Positions 51,134 through 62,175 of a stretch of 64,000 nucleotides of DNA are shown here, one piece after another (within the stretch, counting starts at the first letter, position 1; every line of letters starts with the position of its first letter). Below the pieces are notes generated by a model. The model was given only the letters and a program-made list of their open reading frames with translations. It was not told the origin of the DNA and ran no database searches. The position numbers and the translations under genes were made by a program. This stretch comes from Triops longicaudatus (lineage: Eukaryota; Arthropoda; Branchiopoda; Notostraca; Triopsidae): NCBI GenBank assembly GCA_022885665.1, contig JAGQDJ010000084.1:1-64000 (forward strand). The letters run 5' to 3'.

Positions 51134-52951
51134 ATGTCCAGTGACAAAAACAGTACTCCTTCCTCCAAACGACGGCGTTACGAGGAAGAGAACCGCATCT
51201 TCAAGCCAGAGTGGGAGGAACAATTCCTGTTCGTTGAACAAAACGGTAAACCCAACTGCCTGTTATGCGAGAAAATCCTGGCTAACTTCAAAGCCTATAA
51301 TCTAAAACGGCACTACGATACGCATCATTTATCCTTCGACGAAGAATTCCCACCCAGTTCGCTCTCCCGCCGCATTAAAGTCCTTTCTTTGAAGCAAAAA
51401 TTCGCCAACGAAAGCCGCGCTTCGCTCACGACGCCTAAATCGAGCGAAGATGACGCCACTGAAGCTGACGCCACCCTAGCTGTCAGTAGCGCCCGAGGCC
51501 ATCGACCACCTTCGGATTGCGACTTCTTTAAAAAGAATATAACCAAAATTGTCTCTATATTAGAAACTCCAAATGGCAGATTACGAAAGAAAGTGGAACA
51601 AATTACTGCGTCGAAGCACAGCATACCAAAGATGGCGTCAACTAACGGTAAAAGTGATCTTTCGCCAGACGTCTCCACCTGCGTTGCGTTGAGCCTTGCT
51701 TTGGAAATTTCTACCGAAATCCCCGAAAAACCTCAGCTAGTCGTCTTTATACGGTACGTCTCGCAAGATTTCCAAGTCAAGGAGGAATTTTTGGATTTAA
51801 TTCCGTTAAAAGACGCTGACAGCACTGACATCAAGGCAGCGTTGGATGCAGCGTTAGAGAAATCCTCGTTACCGAAATCCAGGATCGTCAGCATCGCCAC
51901 AGATGATTCTTTAATCATGAAAGATACCCAGGTCGGCGTGGTGGGCTTAATATCAAAAGATTCAACATTTCTAGAGTTTTTCCACGTTAGAAGCGTGCTT
52001 TCTCGGGATTATTTCATCTCCAAGTACTTTAAATACGAAGCTGTGTTGGTGACAATTTTTCGGTCGATAAAGCTTATATTCTTGCACGAAAAAAAATATT
52101 CCAATTTAAGGAACTTGATCCAAGACTTGGACTGCGACGAGTTGGACAATGACGTCACGTGGCCAGCGTTATTAAAATGGCAACTAGAGAAAAACGTGGC
52201 CAGTAGATTCTTTGACGTCCTGGAATTGGTGCAAGAAGCTTTCAGAGAGGAGAAATCGTTCCTCGAGCTGCACGATCCTGTTTGGCTAAGCGATTTAGCC
52301 CTTTTTGTCGACGTGGTCCAGCATTTGGACACGTTCCATGCTTCGTGCGAAGGTTCGGGAAGATTGGTGTCAGATTTAGGTAAAAATGTGTTCAGTTTCA
52401 GTAACAAATTGCGGCTTTTCCAAAAAGATCTTGGCTGCAAGCGGTTAAATCATTTCAAAAGTTTAAAATTTTTGACAGCCAAAATGAAAGGAATCGAATT
52501 AAGAACGGACGACTACGAACAACGGTTGCTGAGCTTGACGTTGGACATTAATGACAGGTTTAGCGGTTTAAAAGAATTGAAGAGCGCGTTTGGGTTTTTG
52601 GAGGACCCCTTTATGGTGGACGTGGTGGAAAACGGGTGCCCAGTGCCACCACCAGTGGTATTGGACGTGGCAGCCGTGGAATTGGAGTTGCTGGAGTTGA
52701 GTGAAGACGAGAGCTTAAAGAAGATGAAGAATTGTTGCACCGGAGTGATAGACTTTTGGAGGCAAGTACCGGAAGACAGGTACCCGCTGACGAAGGAATG
52801 CGCGCAGAGGTTGGTGGCTATTTCGGGGACGACGAGTTACTGCGAGCCGCTGTACTCGGCGGCTCACTTGGTGAAATTGGTATACCGACCAGCATTAATC
52901 GAGGATAATTTGACGGAGCTAGTGGAAACCGCGTTAGCGAGTCACCTGTAA
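51134..52951 (+). CDS. hAT transposase-derived BED zinc-finger protein, EPM2AIP1/GTF2IRD2-like (605 aa)
   Basis: An intronless, fully intact frame. The N-terminal BED-type finger (about residues 23-70: FKPEWEEQFLFVE, CLLC, then HYDTHH) follows a basic KRRR patch. The centre keeps hAT RNase H-fold landmarks: QLVVFIRYVSQDFQVKEEF, then a TDDSLIMK-like strand. The C-terminus (DRYPLTKECAQRLVAISGTT then EPLYSAAHL) matches the hAT dimerisation region of EPM2AIP1/GTF2IRD2-type proteins. The usual DES aspartate is replaced (LALEIST), the second acidic motif is altered, and the Cys/His insertion motif and conserved W-LSRG block are not kept. Loss of catalysis with an intact frame suggests domestication, probably as a DNA-binding nuclear protein. 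The first ATG (51134) precedes MSSDKN; the frame is open upstream to 51095. The stop is 296 bp from the convergent RNF8-like gene. Confidence 0.8.
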   Translation: MSSDKNSTPSSKRRRYEEENRIFKPEWEEQFLFVEQNGKPNCLLCEKILANFKAYNLKRHYDTHHLSFDEEFPPSSLSRRIKVLSLKQKFANESRASLTTPKSSEDDATEADATLAVSSARGHRPPSDCDFFKKNITKIVSILETPNGRLRKKVEQITASKHSIPKMASTNGKSDLSPDVSTCVALSLALEISTEIPEKPQLVVFIRYVSQDFQVKEEFLDLIPLKDADSTDIKAALDAALEKSSLPKSRIVSIATDDSLIMKDTQVGVVGLISKDSTFLEFFHVRSVLSRDYFISKYFKYEAVLVTIFRSIKLIFLHEKKYSNLRNLIQDLDCDELDNDVTWPALLKWQLEKNVASRFFDVLELVQEAFREEKSFLELHDPVWLSDLALFVDVVQHLDTFHASCEGSGRLVSDLGKNVFSFSNKLRLFQKDLGCKRLNHFKSLKFLTAKMKGIELRTDDYEQRLLSLTLDINDRFSGLKELKSAFGFLEDPFMVDVVENGCPVPPPVVLDVAAVELELLELSEDESLKKMKNCCTGVIDFWRQVPEDRYPLTKECAQRLVAISGTTSYCEPLYSAAHLVKLVYRPALIEDNLTELVETALASHL

Positions 52952-53247
52952 AAACGGTGACGATGGTGTCGGCTGAACCACTGCTGCGTTGCTGTATTTT
53001 TTATTTTGTTAGAAAAGTTGTGTGAAAATTTAATGTTATGAAATGATGTGACTGAAGCAATTTTATTTACTTTCTTTAACGGAAAATATAAGTTTCTTTA
53101 CAAAATTGGTGTTTTTTTAAAAAAAATATCCCAGTTACAAAACACATTACAATTTACGGACGAACTTCAGGTTTCAATGTGTGCTTTGACTTGAAGGAAA
53201 ATAGTCATTTCCTTGACGGGTTTCAGACGAGAGCAAAATAGTGCTGG

Positions 53248-56200
53248 TTAACGGAACGGACAACCAGGGGCCCAATGACCATGATTTCCTATAACGAGAA
53301 AGAAAAAAGAAGTTGTAGCAAATGGGGGCAAAAAAGAAATCAGAGTGTAAATAAAAATACTATAGAATAAAGAAATAAAGGACACAAAAACTACATAATA
53401 TGTGAGTTAACTTAAAGAGAATCATTTCTAAATGTAAGACTGACTATTGCATCTAAAGGCGGTTAGACGAAATTAGGTTATGTTACATTGATTGAAGTTA
53501 GATTATGTCAGGTAAAAATGCAAATGTTAACAAAGACCATTGCAAATATGTTTAACTTAACCGTGTGGAGCAAACTGATAAGTTATTGATTTCTTAAAAA
53601 ATATACACAATGAACTTCACCTAAGCACAACACACGACTTATTAACGTGTCCTATTTTCTTAACACTAAAAAGTAGAGTTAATTTTATAAATATCCCCTT
53701 CCCCCCCAAAAAATGTCCACAAATGATCAAAACATATCATAGAAAGTTTCCCTGAAACATATAAAGTAATTTAATTTTAAAAATGTTTTTATTATTACCA
53801 CAGTTAAAACAGCGTCCATAACCTCCATAATACGCACACGGGTCGCCATCTATGTGGAACAAATCATCATCGGAATAAAAACTTGAATCCGCCTCGTCTT
53901 CGGAATTTGAGTTCGAATCGGAAGAATCACTGCCACTAGACAGCGTAATAGTAGCATCTGCCCGAGAATTCTCAGCATTCCTACGTAACAGAAACCCAAA
54001 CTTGTAATAAACACGAACTTCGCAAAAAAAGTCATTAAAAAACTGCCATAGTAAAAAGAATACCGGTTAAAAAACACAGTAGAAATAAATAAAAATAACA
54101 AAGCACTTTTACCGCGAACTGAGCACTTCGGATGTATTATTTTTTTTTACAAGCGAGAGTATTTGCCACCAAAATTTTACAACAAATTGAACACCAAACT
54201 GAACAATTTTCTATTAAAAAAGTATCACAGTAAAATGACCACCCCACAAATCATCAGGCTTGCACGCTTAATTGCCTCTCCGGGTACCAGACCTAGTAAG
54301 TGATTCAAAAACTTGGGTGAAAAATAAAAAAAGAAAGGTACTTTAATAAAAAAGCAAAAAATATGAAAAGAAATAAAAACACTATACTGAAAAAGAAAAA
54401 AAATGACGGCAAAACACAATCAAACGAAAATAATTAAAATGCAAAAAATAACGAACTAATAAAATGACTGAGAAAAAAAGGAAAAATAATTAAGCAAAGA
54501 CAATTAAAACAAAAGTACAAACCGGCCACGAGTGGAAGCGGAAGGAGCGGGGTTTGCAGTCCGTGAGGACCGAGTTTGGACAGTAGCGCCACGGCGACGT
54601 GTAATTAGCTCGTATTCAAGTACGGTTATTGTTGGTATTGGCGCCGCTTGTTGGCGCCCGCGAAATCTTCCACCACGTGTTGAAGCTTGAGTTACAGCCC
54701 CAGAGGCGGTAGCACCAGCAGTGTTCTGAGCTTCTGTAAAATGAGCACGGGTCGTTAAAAAAGGTATCAAAATAAGAACACGTCTTTTCAATAACAAAAC
54801 CACTATGTACTTCTGTTATCTTTCACGTACTAACGTGTTACGCATTACATACTCCGGTTATTTAAACTGCTTTGGATAATTTTCGCATTTATACTGATTT
54901 TTCCGTTAGTTTTATTAGTTTACATACACACATTTTCGAAACCCACAGTCCCCATTACTGGGGTCGCGGTTCGAGCAAAGTTAGGAATGTCCTCCTATGA
55001 GCCGAATCTTGGGTCACGGACATTAGCTCGGAGTGTGGGATGCCGAGCCTCTCGTAACAGAGGTTGGGCTTAGTCTTACCACCTTGTATGAGGCCTGCCT
55101 ACGGGTCTTTTGTAGGTTAACTTGGTTTGAAATATGATCCTCGACAGTCATTAGTTTTCTTATGTAGGCAATTTCCTATTTATAGCAATCGGATGTAGCT
55201 TAGCCTATTGCTGAAGTATACTGACTTCAGTGAGATATAAAAGTTGTTTCATTAGAGTTATTAGTAGTTTGTTTTATTAGAGTTTCACATCCATTTCTTT
55301 TCTTTCAGATGTTTATGTTATTTTTTTGTCTTCCTTTCTACCACCTCACTTCTTTTAGGCTAGTTTCATCTTAACCATTAGTTCTATTTGGTACGTAAGT
55401 TTAGTCTTTCGTTCTGTCATTCTAGGTTACTTAGGGCGTTCTTCCCGTTATCTCAAAGCTTTTTTTATGTTCGCTTCTCATTCGTTCTGTAGTTTCAGCT
55501 GTTAACATTAATGCAGCTTTGATTTCAGTATTTCATTTACCTTCTTTATTAATTTTGGCTTTCTTCTGTTTTTTTTTTTAGGTTAGGTTAGCTTTTCTGT
55601 CAACTGTTGCAGTATTTTTTTTTACATTAGTTTAGGTTTTCTCTGTTACTTCAGTTGTAGTAAGTTAGTTTATCTTTTCCACCTGTGAGTTCAGTTATTT
55701 TCTATCTTACTTTCGCCTTTCTGACACTAATTTCCATATTTTTTAACTTCTCTCATAGTCTCTTCATGTTATTTGAGTTAACCTATGTTGACTTAAGCTT
55801 TCTATCAGTTATTTACGGTATTCCTTATGAAAGTTTGCTTCTCTACCAGTTCGTTCGGGCACTTTGAATGTTAGTCTGGCCTTTCTTAACGTTATAATCA
55901 CATTTCTTTCTATTATTTCAGTTGCTTTCACTTAGTTTAGTCCTTTTTCCATTTCTTTCAGTTACCTTTTACCAGTCGAAACGTCAGTTTCGGTAGGCTG
56001 TTAGTTATTTTTACCTGTTCTAATTTACTTGAACCTTTTTATCAGTTATCTCGGCTATGTATAATGTTCATTTCGCCTTTCTGCACGTTACGTTAGTTAT
56101 TTTAAGTTATTTAAGCTTTTCTGTAAGTTCAGTTATTTTGCACGTTAATTGACCCTTTCTTAATGTACTTTAGATTGTGTATGTTTCTCCATCATTTTCT

Positions 56201-59200
56201 TCCGAGTGCGTTTACCTCAATATCGGCATTCTTTTTGTTGTGTTAGGTTAATGTAGCCTTTTCTTTCACTATTCCAATTGTTTTCGGTTTGCTTCGGTTT
56301 TCCTTCAACCATTTTCGGTATTTTTTGTTGATTTACGCTTTCTTACAGATTTAGCAGTTATTTTAAGTTCGTTTAGCCTTTCTTAATGTTATTTGTGTTA
56401 TTTAAGGTTAGTCTAGCTTTCCTGTCGGTTATTTCAGTAATTTTAAACGTTATATAAGCACCCAGTAGTTTTTTAAAAGTTCTTTTAGGTTGGTTTAAGC
56501 TTTCGGTCAGTTTTGACACTGTTTAACATTAGTTTAGCTTTCCTTCCTGTTATCACAGTTGTTCTAGATTAATTTAGCCTTTCTATCAGATACTTAGCAC
56601 ACCTTTCACTTTAGTTTGGGCTTCTTTTGAGCTACTTCAGTTTTTGTAGGTTAAGCTAGCTAATTCTGTTAGTTATTTCAATTATTTTTACGCTAGTTTT
56701 GCATTCCTTTCCATTATTGCAGTTCTTAGGTTTGTTTAGCCTTTCGTATCAGATGTGTTTGGATAGCGAAACCTTTCCATAATTCATAAATATTATTTTT
56801 TACGTTGTACTATGTATTATTTCGGTTATTTAGTATTTTTTAGTTTTAGTTAATTGTTTCATATTTCATGTACTTGTATATTCAATCACCTTTTCTTCAT
56901 TCGACACCCGTGTAGTTTACCTATATGTTTCGTATTTTACAGAAAAATTTAGTTTAATTACTATTAAGTGTTATTATTCACCTTTTATCTTTGTATTTAC
57001 TTATTGCACTATTGCATTCATACACTTAATTACACGGTATTTGTTACTGTACTAAATATTTTCTTTTCTAAGGCTAGTGAGCTGTGTTTCATAATACTTA
57101 TTTAAATTCAGTTGTAACTTGTGTTTAGTTTGAGTTCGTTTTTACCTTGGCGTTGTTTGATTAGAGTTTCACGTTTCTGACGCGCGTCTTCGGGTAGGTT
57201 ACGCACCAGAGCGTCTACAATGTTGTCCAAGATGCGCATGCGCGAGATGTGCATGATGGGTACCCGACAACTGGGGCAGTCCTGCTTCCTTTTACGCCAT
57301 TCTTGCAGGCACCATTCACAAAACGAGTGGCCACAACCGGGCGCTGTTGCCTGTGTAGAGTCAAAGTGTAGGAAATTGACATTAATACATGTGAAAATTT
57401 CGAACATTATTAAGCAGTCTTCAATATTTCATACGAACCTTTACATGCACGAAAATTTGACTAAATAACTACAAAGTCAAAGAGGAATTTTTGTGACTGA
57501 CATGATACGTGACTGACGTGTTTTCTCCAAACAAATAAATACTAAAATAATTATAAATAGCAACGCGTAACATACACTTTTTAACAAAAATCAATAAAAA
57601 GACGTTTTAAAAAGTGCAAAAATCGGCGTAGAACAATTCCACCGTTAAACAAAATATTCCATAGCTTAAAAGAATACTTAAACGTAAAACTTTGTCCTTT
57701 AATAAAAAAAAATATCTATAAAAAATGGTCTATGGAAAGGTAGCTTAACGCAATGCATCTTCAAGAGACGTACATTGATAAAAAGTTCGCTACAAATGGA
57801 GCATTCCAACTCGGATTCCACAGCCGTCTCAATCTTCTTTTTCTGCTCCTCGGATTTCTCTAGCATTTCACGTAGATCTTCCATTTCGTTCACGAAAGGC
57901 TCAACTAAATTCAACAGAATTTCTTATTAATTTATGTATTACCGTAAGAAATAAAATTTAGTACAAACCAATAAGGAAAAAAAAATCCAAAATAAACGTT
58001 ACCAAGGTGCTTACCAGCATTGCGACCTTCGATAACCACGACTGGACTGCTATTCATGCACTGCTGCAATTCATCGAATACTTGATTACCCAGCCGAACA
58101 TACTCAGTGTTGGCTCGTTCATCCAGTTGAGCTTGCATTTCAGCGAGTTGAGTTTCCAAAGCTGCGTTTCGCTGTGAAAGTTCGACCACAATATCTTTTT
58201 ATTAGCGGTCGCAATATACGAACATTCATTTGCTACATTCTTCAATTTCATTTTCAAGTTTTTAATACTAAATTTCGTGTCTTTTAGAATAGGAAATTCG
58301 TTTATTTTATTTTTAATTCAGAGATGACTTTCAATACCAGTATTTCTTTATTATAGTTTCACACATTTTGGCCTTAAGAAAGCTTAGGCTAGGCTAAACT
58401 AAGTAAGGTTAAATAGAGTGAGGCTGGACTAAAGTTAGGCAAGTTCAAGTTACATAAGATAACGTTAGTTAGGTAAGTCTAAGTTAGCACTAAGTTAAGC
58501 TTGTCATGTTGTATCACGTTAAGCTATGATACCTCTTAGGTTAGGTTAAGTTATTTCAAGCTTGTGGAGGATAGGAAAAATTATGTTAGGTTAGGTTAAA
58601 GTGTTATGTAAACTAGAGCTCAAGTGAAAAATAAACAACAAGCAGAACCTATTATGCAAATTTTAACTGCAAACACAGTCGGCAAGAAATAATCAAAGTA
58701 AATCTGACTTATTTTGAAAAAAATCCAACCACTTTAAAACTGTAAGCCTAAGTTTTAATTAGATAAAGTTAAGTTCGGTTAGTTTAGACCCGTGCTTCTC
58801 AATAACGGATAAATTACCCCAAAACTGGGCAAAGCTCTTTCACACTTGGGTAATGGATCCTTTCACAACGAAAATCAGAATTAAAAACTATTGAAATACG
58901 ATTCTGTGAACAAATTTGGTCCAAACTTAGTCAAAATTTTTATTATATTGTGTAACGGGAACTTCCTGATCAACGATTTTTGGTAATGGATGAAAATTAT
59001 TGCAAAGTACTGGTTTAGACGGTCAAATTCGATCATGTTACACCAGTGGTGCCCAACCTTTTTTCACCCGAGGGCCGCGCGCGACATGATTTAAAATCTC
59101 GCGGGCCTGAATGTTCCGGTTTCGCCACAATCATGCCGATGTTAAAAATGAAATTATGCAGTGATATACATGAGCGGGCCGCATGAGGCACCTTGCGGAC

Positions 59201-62175
59201 CGGATATGGCCCGCGGGCCGTAGGTTGGGCACCACTGTGTTACACCAACTTACTTTAGTTTTGCGTAACATAGGTAATGTTTACTTGGGTGTAGTTAGGT
59301 TAAGTAAAATTACGCAAGGCTACCCTTTGGTTAAGTATAGTTATGGTAGGTTTAGTTATGTTAGCTTATAGTAAGTTAGATATGTTTACTGAGGCACAGT
59401 TCAAAAAGACAGTAGTTACGTTAAAATAAGTAAGGTTACACTAACGTTAGGTTAAGTTAGGTTACGTTAACTTAGGTTGTGTCAAATCAGGCTAAACTAT
59501 GTTCGCTATAGGTTAGGTTAGCTAAGCTTAGGTTACTTATACCGCTAGTCGCACCCATAACTAAAATAAACTATAACACAATGCAATGATAATTAATCCT
59601 TTTACTTACAAATTACCGTTTTGAAATAAAATCCAATATTTAATAAAGTTCGAATGGAATTATCTTACCTAATTTGCAAATGGCTAAATCAAATTGTTCT
59701 AAAAAAATTTTAAATGACTGTGTTCCTAATATTTTCCATTTTATTTCAGATTTTTAATACTAAACCCTTTGTAGAAATAGTCTGAATCCTATGATTAATG
59801 TACAATTTTCTAAAAAAAATCTAGTACGCATACTTCTTGGTAACGTTGTTCGATCTCGGCCTTTTCTTGCCTCAGCACCGATTCGGATCTGATTCGCGAC
59901 TCCAACAGTGCCTTTTCTTCCCATAGCTCTTTTTCCAAAGCAGCCTTCTCTTTTTCCCACCTCTCTTCCAAATCGCGTTTCTCCTGCGCCAACTTGGCTT
60001 GCAGCTCCACTTTCACGGCTTCAAACTGCTTCCTCTCGCCTTCCAGCTTCTCTTCTAAATTCATTTTCTCTTTTGTTAAGTCTTCAAAACTCTCTAACAG
60101 CCGGCTCATTTTATCTTCCATTTCACTGACAAGGAGTTCTGCTGCCCCGATCCGGAGCTCTAGCTCCGCCCTCTCTTCCTGCAGCTTATTATTCAATTCT
60201 GCTACGTCTTGATGGTATTTCGCTTCTAAAAACGCCTTTTCGCGCAAAATTTCTTCTTGCTCAAGCGCGCTTTGGACAACTTTAGCCTCAAGCTTGGCCT
60301 TCTCAGCTAAAAATTCTTCTTTAAGCACTGAAGTGCGGGTTTCGAGCAAAGCTTGCAGCTCCTGACGCTCTTTTAATAGTTTTTTCTTTTCTTGGCTCTG
60401 TGTTTTGATGCGCTGATCCAGAGTTTGTCGCTCTTGCTGCAACTGCGCTTCTTTGGCGTGTTGGGTCGCGATTAACGATTTCAGAGCTTCGCTTTGAGAG
60501 GTAATATGCGAAACGTTTTCGTACTTGGGTGCTTCCTTCAGAACGTCCGCTACGCTATCTAAACGTGATTTCTTCTGCTGTGGCTCTTGTGTTGGCTCGA
60601 TAACAAATTGATAGACGTAATAATCTTCGGGACCGAGTTGGATGACGTCTTGTGCTTTGATTGTTGTGGGCGTGTCTTTGGGAATTTGCGAGCCGTTGAG
60701 CCAAACGCCATTCAATCCCTGTTTTTAAGAAACAGGCACATAAGCCAGCATGTTTTAGAAACCAATCTCATGTTACAAAAACCAACTCCAAACTGCCTGT
60801 ATATCCTTATTTATTACCTCCATATGAACATTCTTGCCAATGGTGTCATAACACCTACAACTTGTTCAAGTGATATTTTAGTCAAATTATTAAAGGAAGA
60901 ATTGTATTCAGGCATAGAATTATGGCTACGAGCACTAGATCACTCCTGAACGCTAATAAAAACTAAGGAAGCAGGTAAATAAGTTACATCTTTTTAAATC
61001 ACTTATTAGTTTCCTTTCTTTCTGCGTTTACGTGATTATGAAGATATCAAAGCATAAGTGAATACAGCTTCAATCTATTGCAATTACAACTACAATCATA
61101 ATCATTCTGACAGTTACAGGTAGTTTAGACTTAGTTTAATTTTAAGATATCCTTATGTTGGGAAAAAAATTAAAGGAACTTATAATAAAGCAAATGACGT
61201 AGTACTGAGTCGACCATATTTATAACACGTTATTCTTTCCTTTCTTGTCCTCATCACGTATAGTGAAACAAACATCATACTGAAGGAAATATTTCATTAC
61301 TTTGCAACGCAATCGCACTAAGAAATAAGACATGTTCTTTTCTCACGTTTTGTAGAAATTATTGATCTCTTTTTCGATCAAATGATACAAATTTATTAAT
61401 GTGTTAGCATTCGTCCAATTTATGAACCTACTTAATTTTTCTGATTTTATGTGTTACATTCTTCATACACGAAAATTATAGGTACTTTTCTGTTATACCC
61501 CTCTCGATTTAATCATTTCACAAGCGCTTCCTATGGGTAAAAACTTCACTAAACTTACAATTCAACATTCATGAACATAATCTGGGCCTAACTTAACCTG
61601 ACCAGACTAACCTAACCAAACTGGCCTTTCTTTGAATTGATTTCCGTATGGTTTGCATAGGCGCGGGGATGGATGCCTTAAAATTTGTTAAAATGAGATA
61701 AATTTGATTATAATTCGTTATGCTTAATTAGGTTACGTTTAGTGGGTTAGGATAGGAATACTAGGAATCGCAGCGGTGGAGAATTAACAGAAAAATTACC
61801 AAATTATGTTTTATTTAAATATAGCAGCCTACAAGTGACATTTACGATCAATATTACTTGGCTTTTGATGGTCCATTGCGCTGTTGAATAACTGTATTCA
61901 AACAAAGCATGACTTCTGGAGATTTTAGTATCGGGGAAATGAAAGTCAGCTTGCTCTGAGCGACCCAGCAGCACCTTGAAGAGAAATAAGTAAACAATGT
62001 TACGTGTATTTAAAAACAATACATACTAATAAAGACTTTATACTTTCATATTGCACAGAGGAATTTGGAGGTGAACATAATCTTTTGGTCGCACACGGTT
62101 TAAAACTGCCTTCGGTAAAATGTCTCCGTTGTTCTCCATGCTTATGTCGATGTTTCTTTTGCTAGTTTTGCTCAT
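53248..62175 (-). CDS. RNF8: RNF8-type FHA-RING ubiquitin ligase with C-terminal CCHC knuckle (9 exons, 686 aa)
   Basis: RNF8 binds phosphothreonine marks through its FHA domain and ubiquitinates chromatin at DNA breaks. Exons (minus): 62175-62044, 61974-61858, 60718-59834, 58171-58015, 57904-57774, 57350-57146, 54733-54523, 53980-53799, 53288-53248; 2061 nt are in frame with consistent phases. FHA is about residues 35-120 (LLGRSEQADFHFPD, KISRSHALFE, GLNGVWLNG). A long coiled coil spans about 125-460. The RING is 465-502 (CSIC, CGHSFCEWC, CPSC), split by an intron, followed by the RNF8-type tail LDNIVDALVRNLPE. After it come an Arg/Gly/Ala-rich segment, an acidic Ser/Asp patch (about 620-655), and CFNC-GNHG-H-WAPG-C (670-683), a perfect CX2CX4HX4C zinc knuckle. 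Human RNF8 is 485 aa and ends soon after the RING. The exon 4 acceptor was chosen for phase. Confidence 0.88.
54930..55130. other. GC-richer anonymous block in an RNF8 intron
   Basis: About 200 bp stand out from the T-rich intron by composition, and 'ggttcgagc' near 54966 is a fair match to a Pol III B-box. No A-box at a suitable distance and no tRNA fold were seen, so a SINE or Pol III gene is only a possibility. Confidence 0.2.
55270..56760. repeat. T-rich degenerate periodic repeat in an RNF8 intron
   Basis: Over about 1.5 kb the words 'gttagtttagcctttct', 'tcagttatttcagttattt' and 'ttttaggtta' recur every few tens of bases, with much decay. On the gene strand this is A-rich. It looks like an old minisatellite, possibly seeded by TTAGG-like sequence. 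The period was not measured exactly. Confidence 0.45.
58380..58620. repeat. TTAGG-like degenerate repeats in RNF8 intron 3
   Basis: Imperfect 'aggttaagttagg'-type words, continuing at about 59270-59540 on the far side of the hAT MITE. No coding content. Confidence 0.5.
59044..59237. mobile_element. Non-autonomous hAT transposon (MITE), 194 bp with perfect 8-bp TSD
   Basis: The termini are CAGTGGTGCCCAACCT and its exact inverted copy, in the standard hAT 'CAGnGG' style. The element is flanked by the direct repeat TGTTACAC at 59036-59043 and 59238-59245, the 8-bp duplication diagnostic of hAT insertion. The GC-rich interior ('gcgggccg' and complements) can fold back on itself. It contains no transposase and lies in RNF8 intron 3 (58172-59833). 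The perfect duplication suggests a fairly recent insertion. Confidence 0.92.
59270..59545. repeat. TTAGG-like degenerate repeats in RNF8 intron 3, second block
   Basis: Runs such as 'gttaggttaagttaggtta' are interspersed with decayed copies. Same flavour as the block at 58380 and as those in DENND5 and TPST introns. Confidence 0.5.
60719..61857. other. RNF8 intron 2, no feature recognised
   Basis: About 1.1 kb of AT-rich sequence between the two FHA-encoding exons, with a few TTAGG/CCTAA-like words near 61590-61750. No coding or RNA feature is seen. Confidence 0.5.

Noticed and set aside
51325..51678. Minus-strand frames within 51134-52951
   Set aside because: Shadows of the hAT-derived coding frame.
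58054..58257. Use of the acceptor at 58201 or the open frame starting MKMKLKN as the RNF8 exon 4 start
   Set aside because: Stops or phase mismatch with exon 3. The acceptor 'tttcacag' at 58172 restores phase 0 and coiled-coil character.
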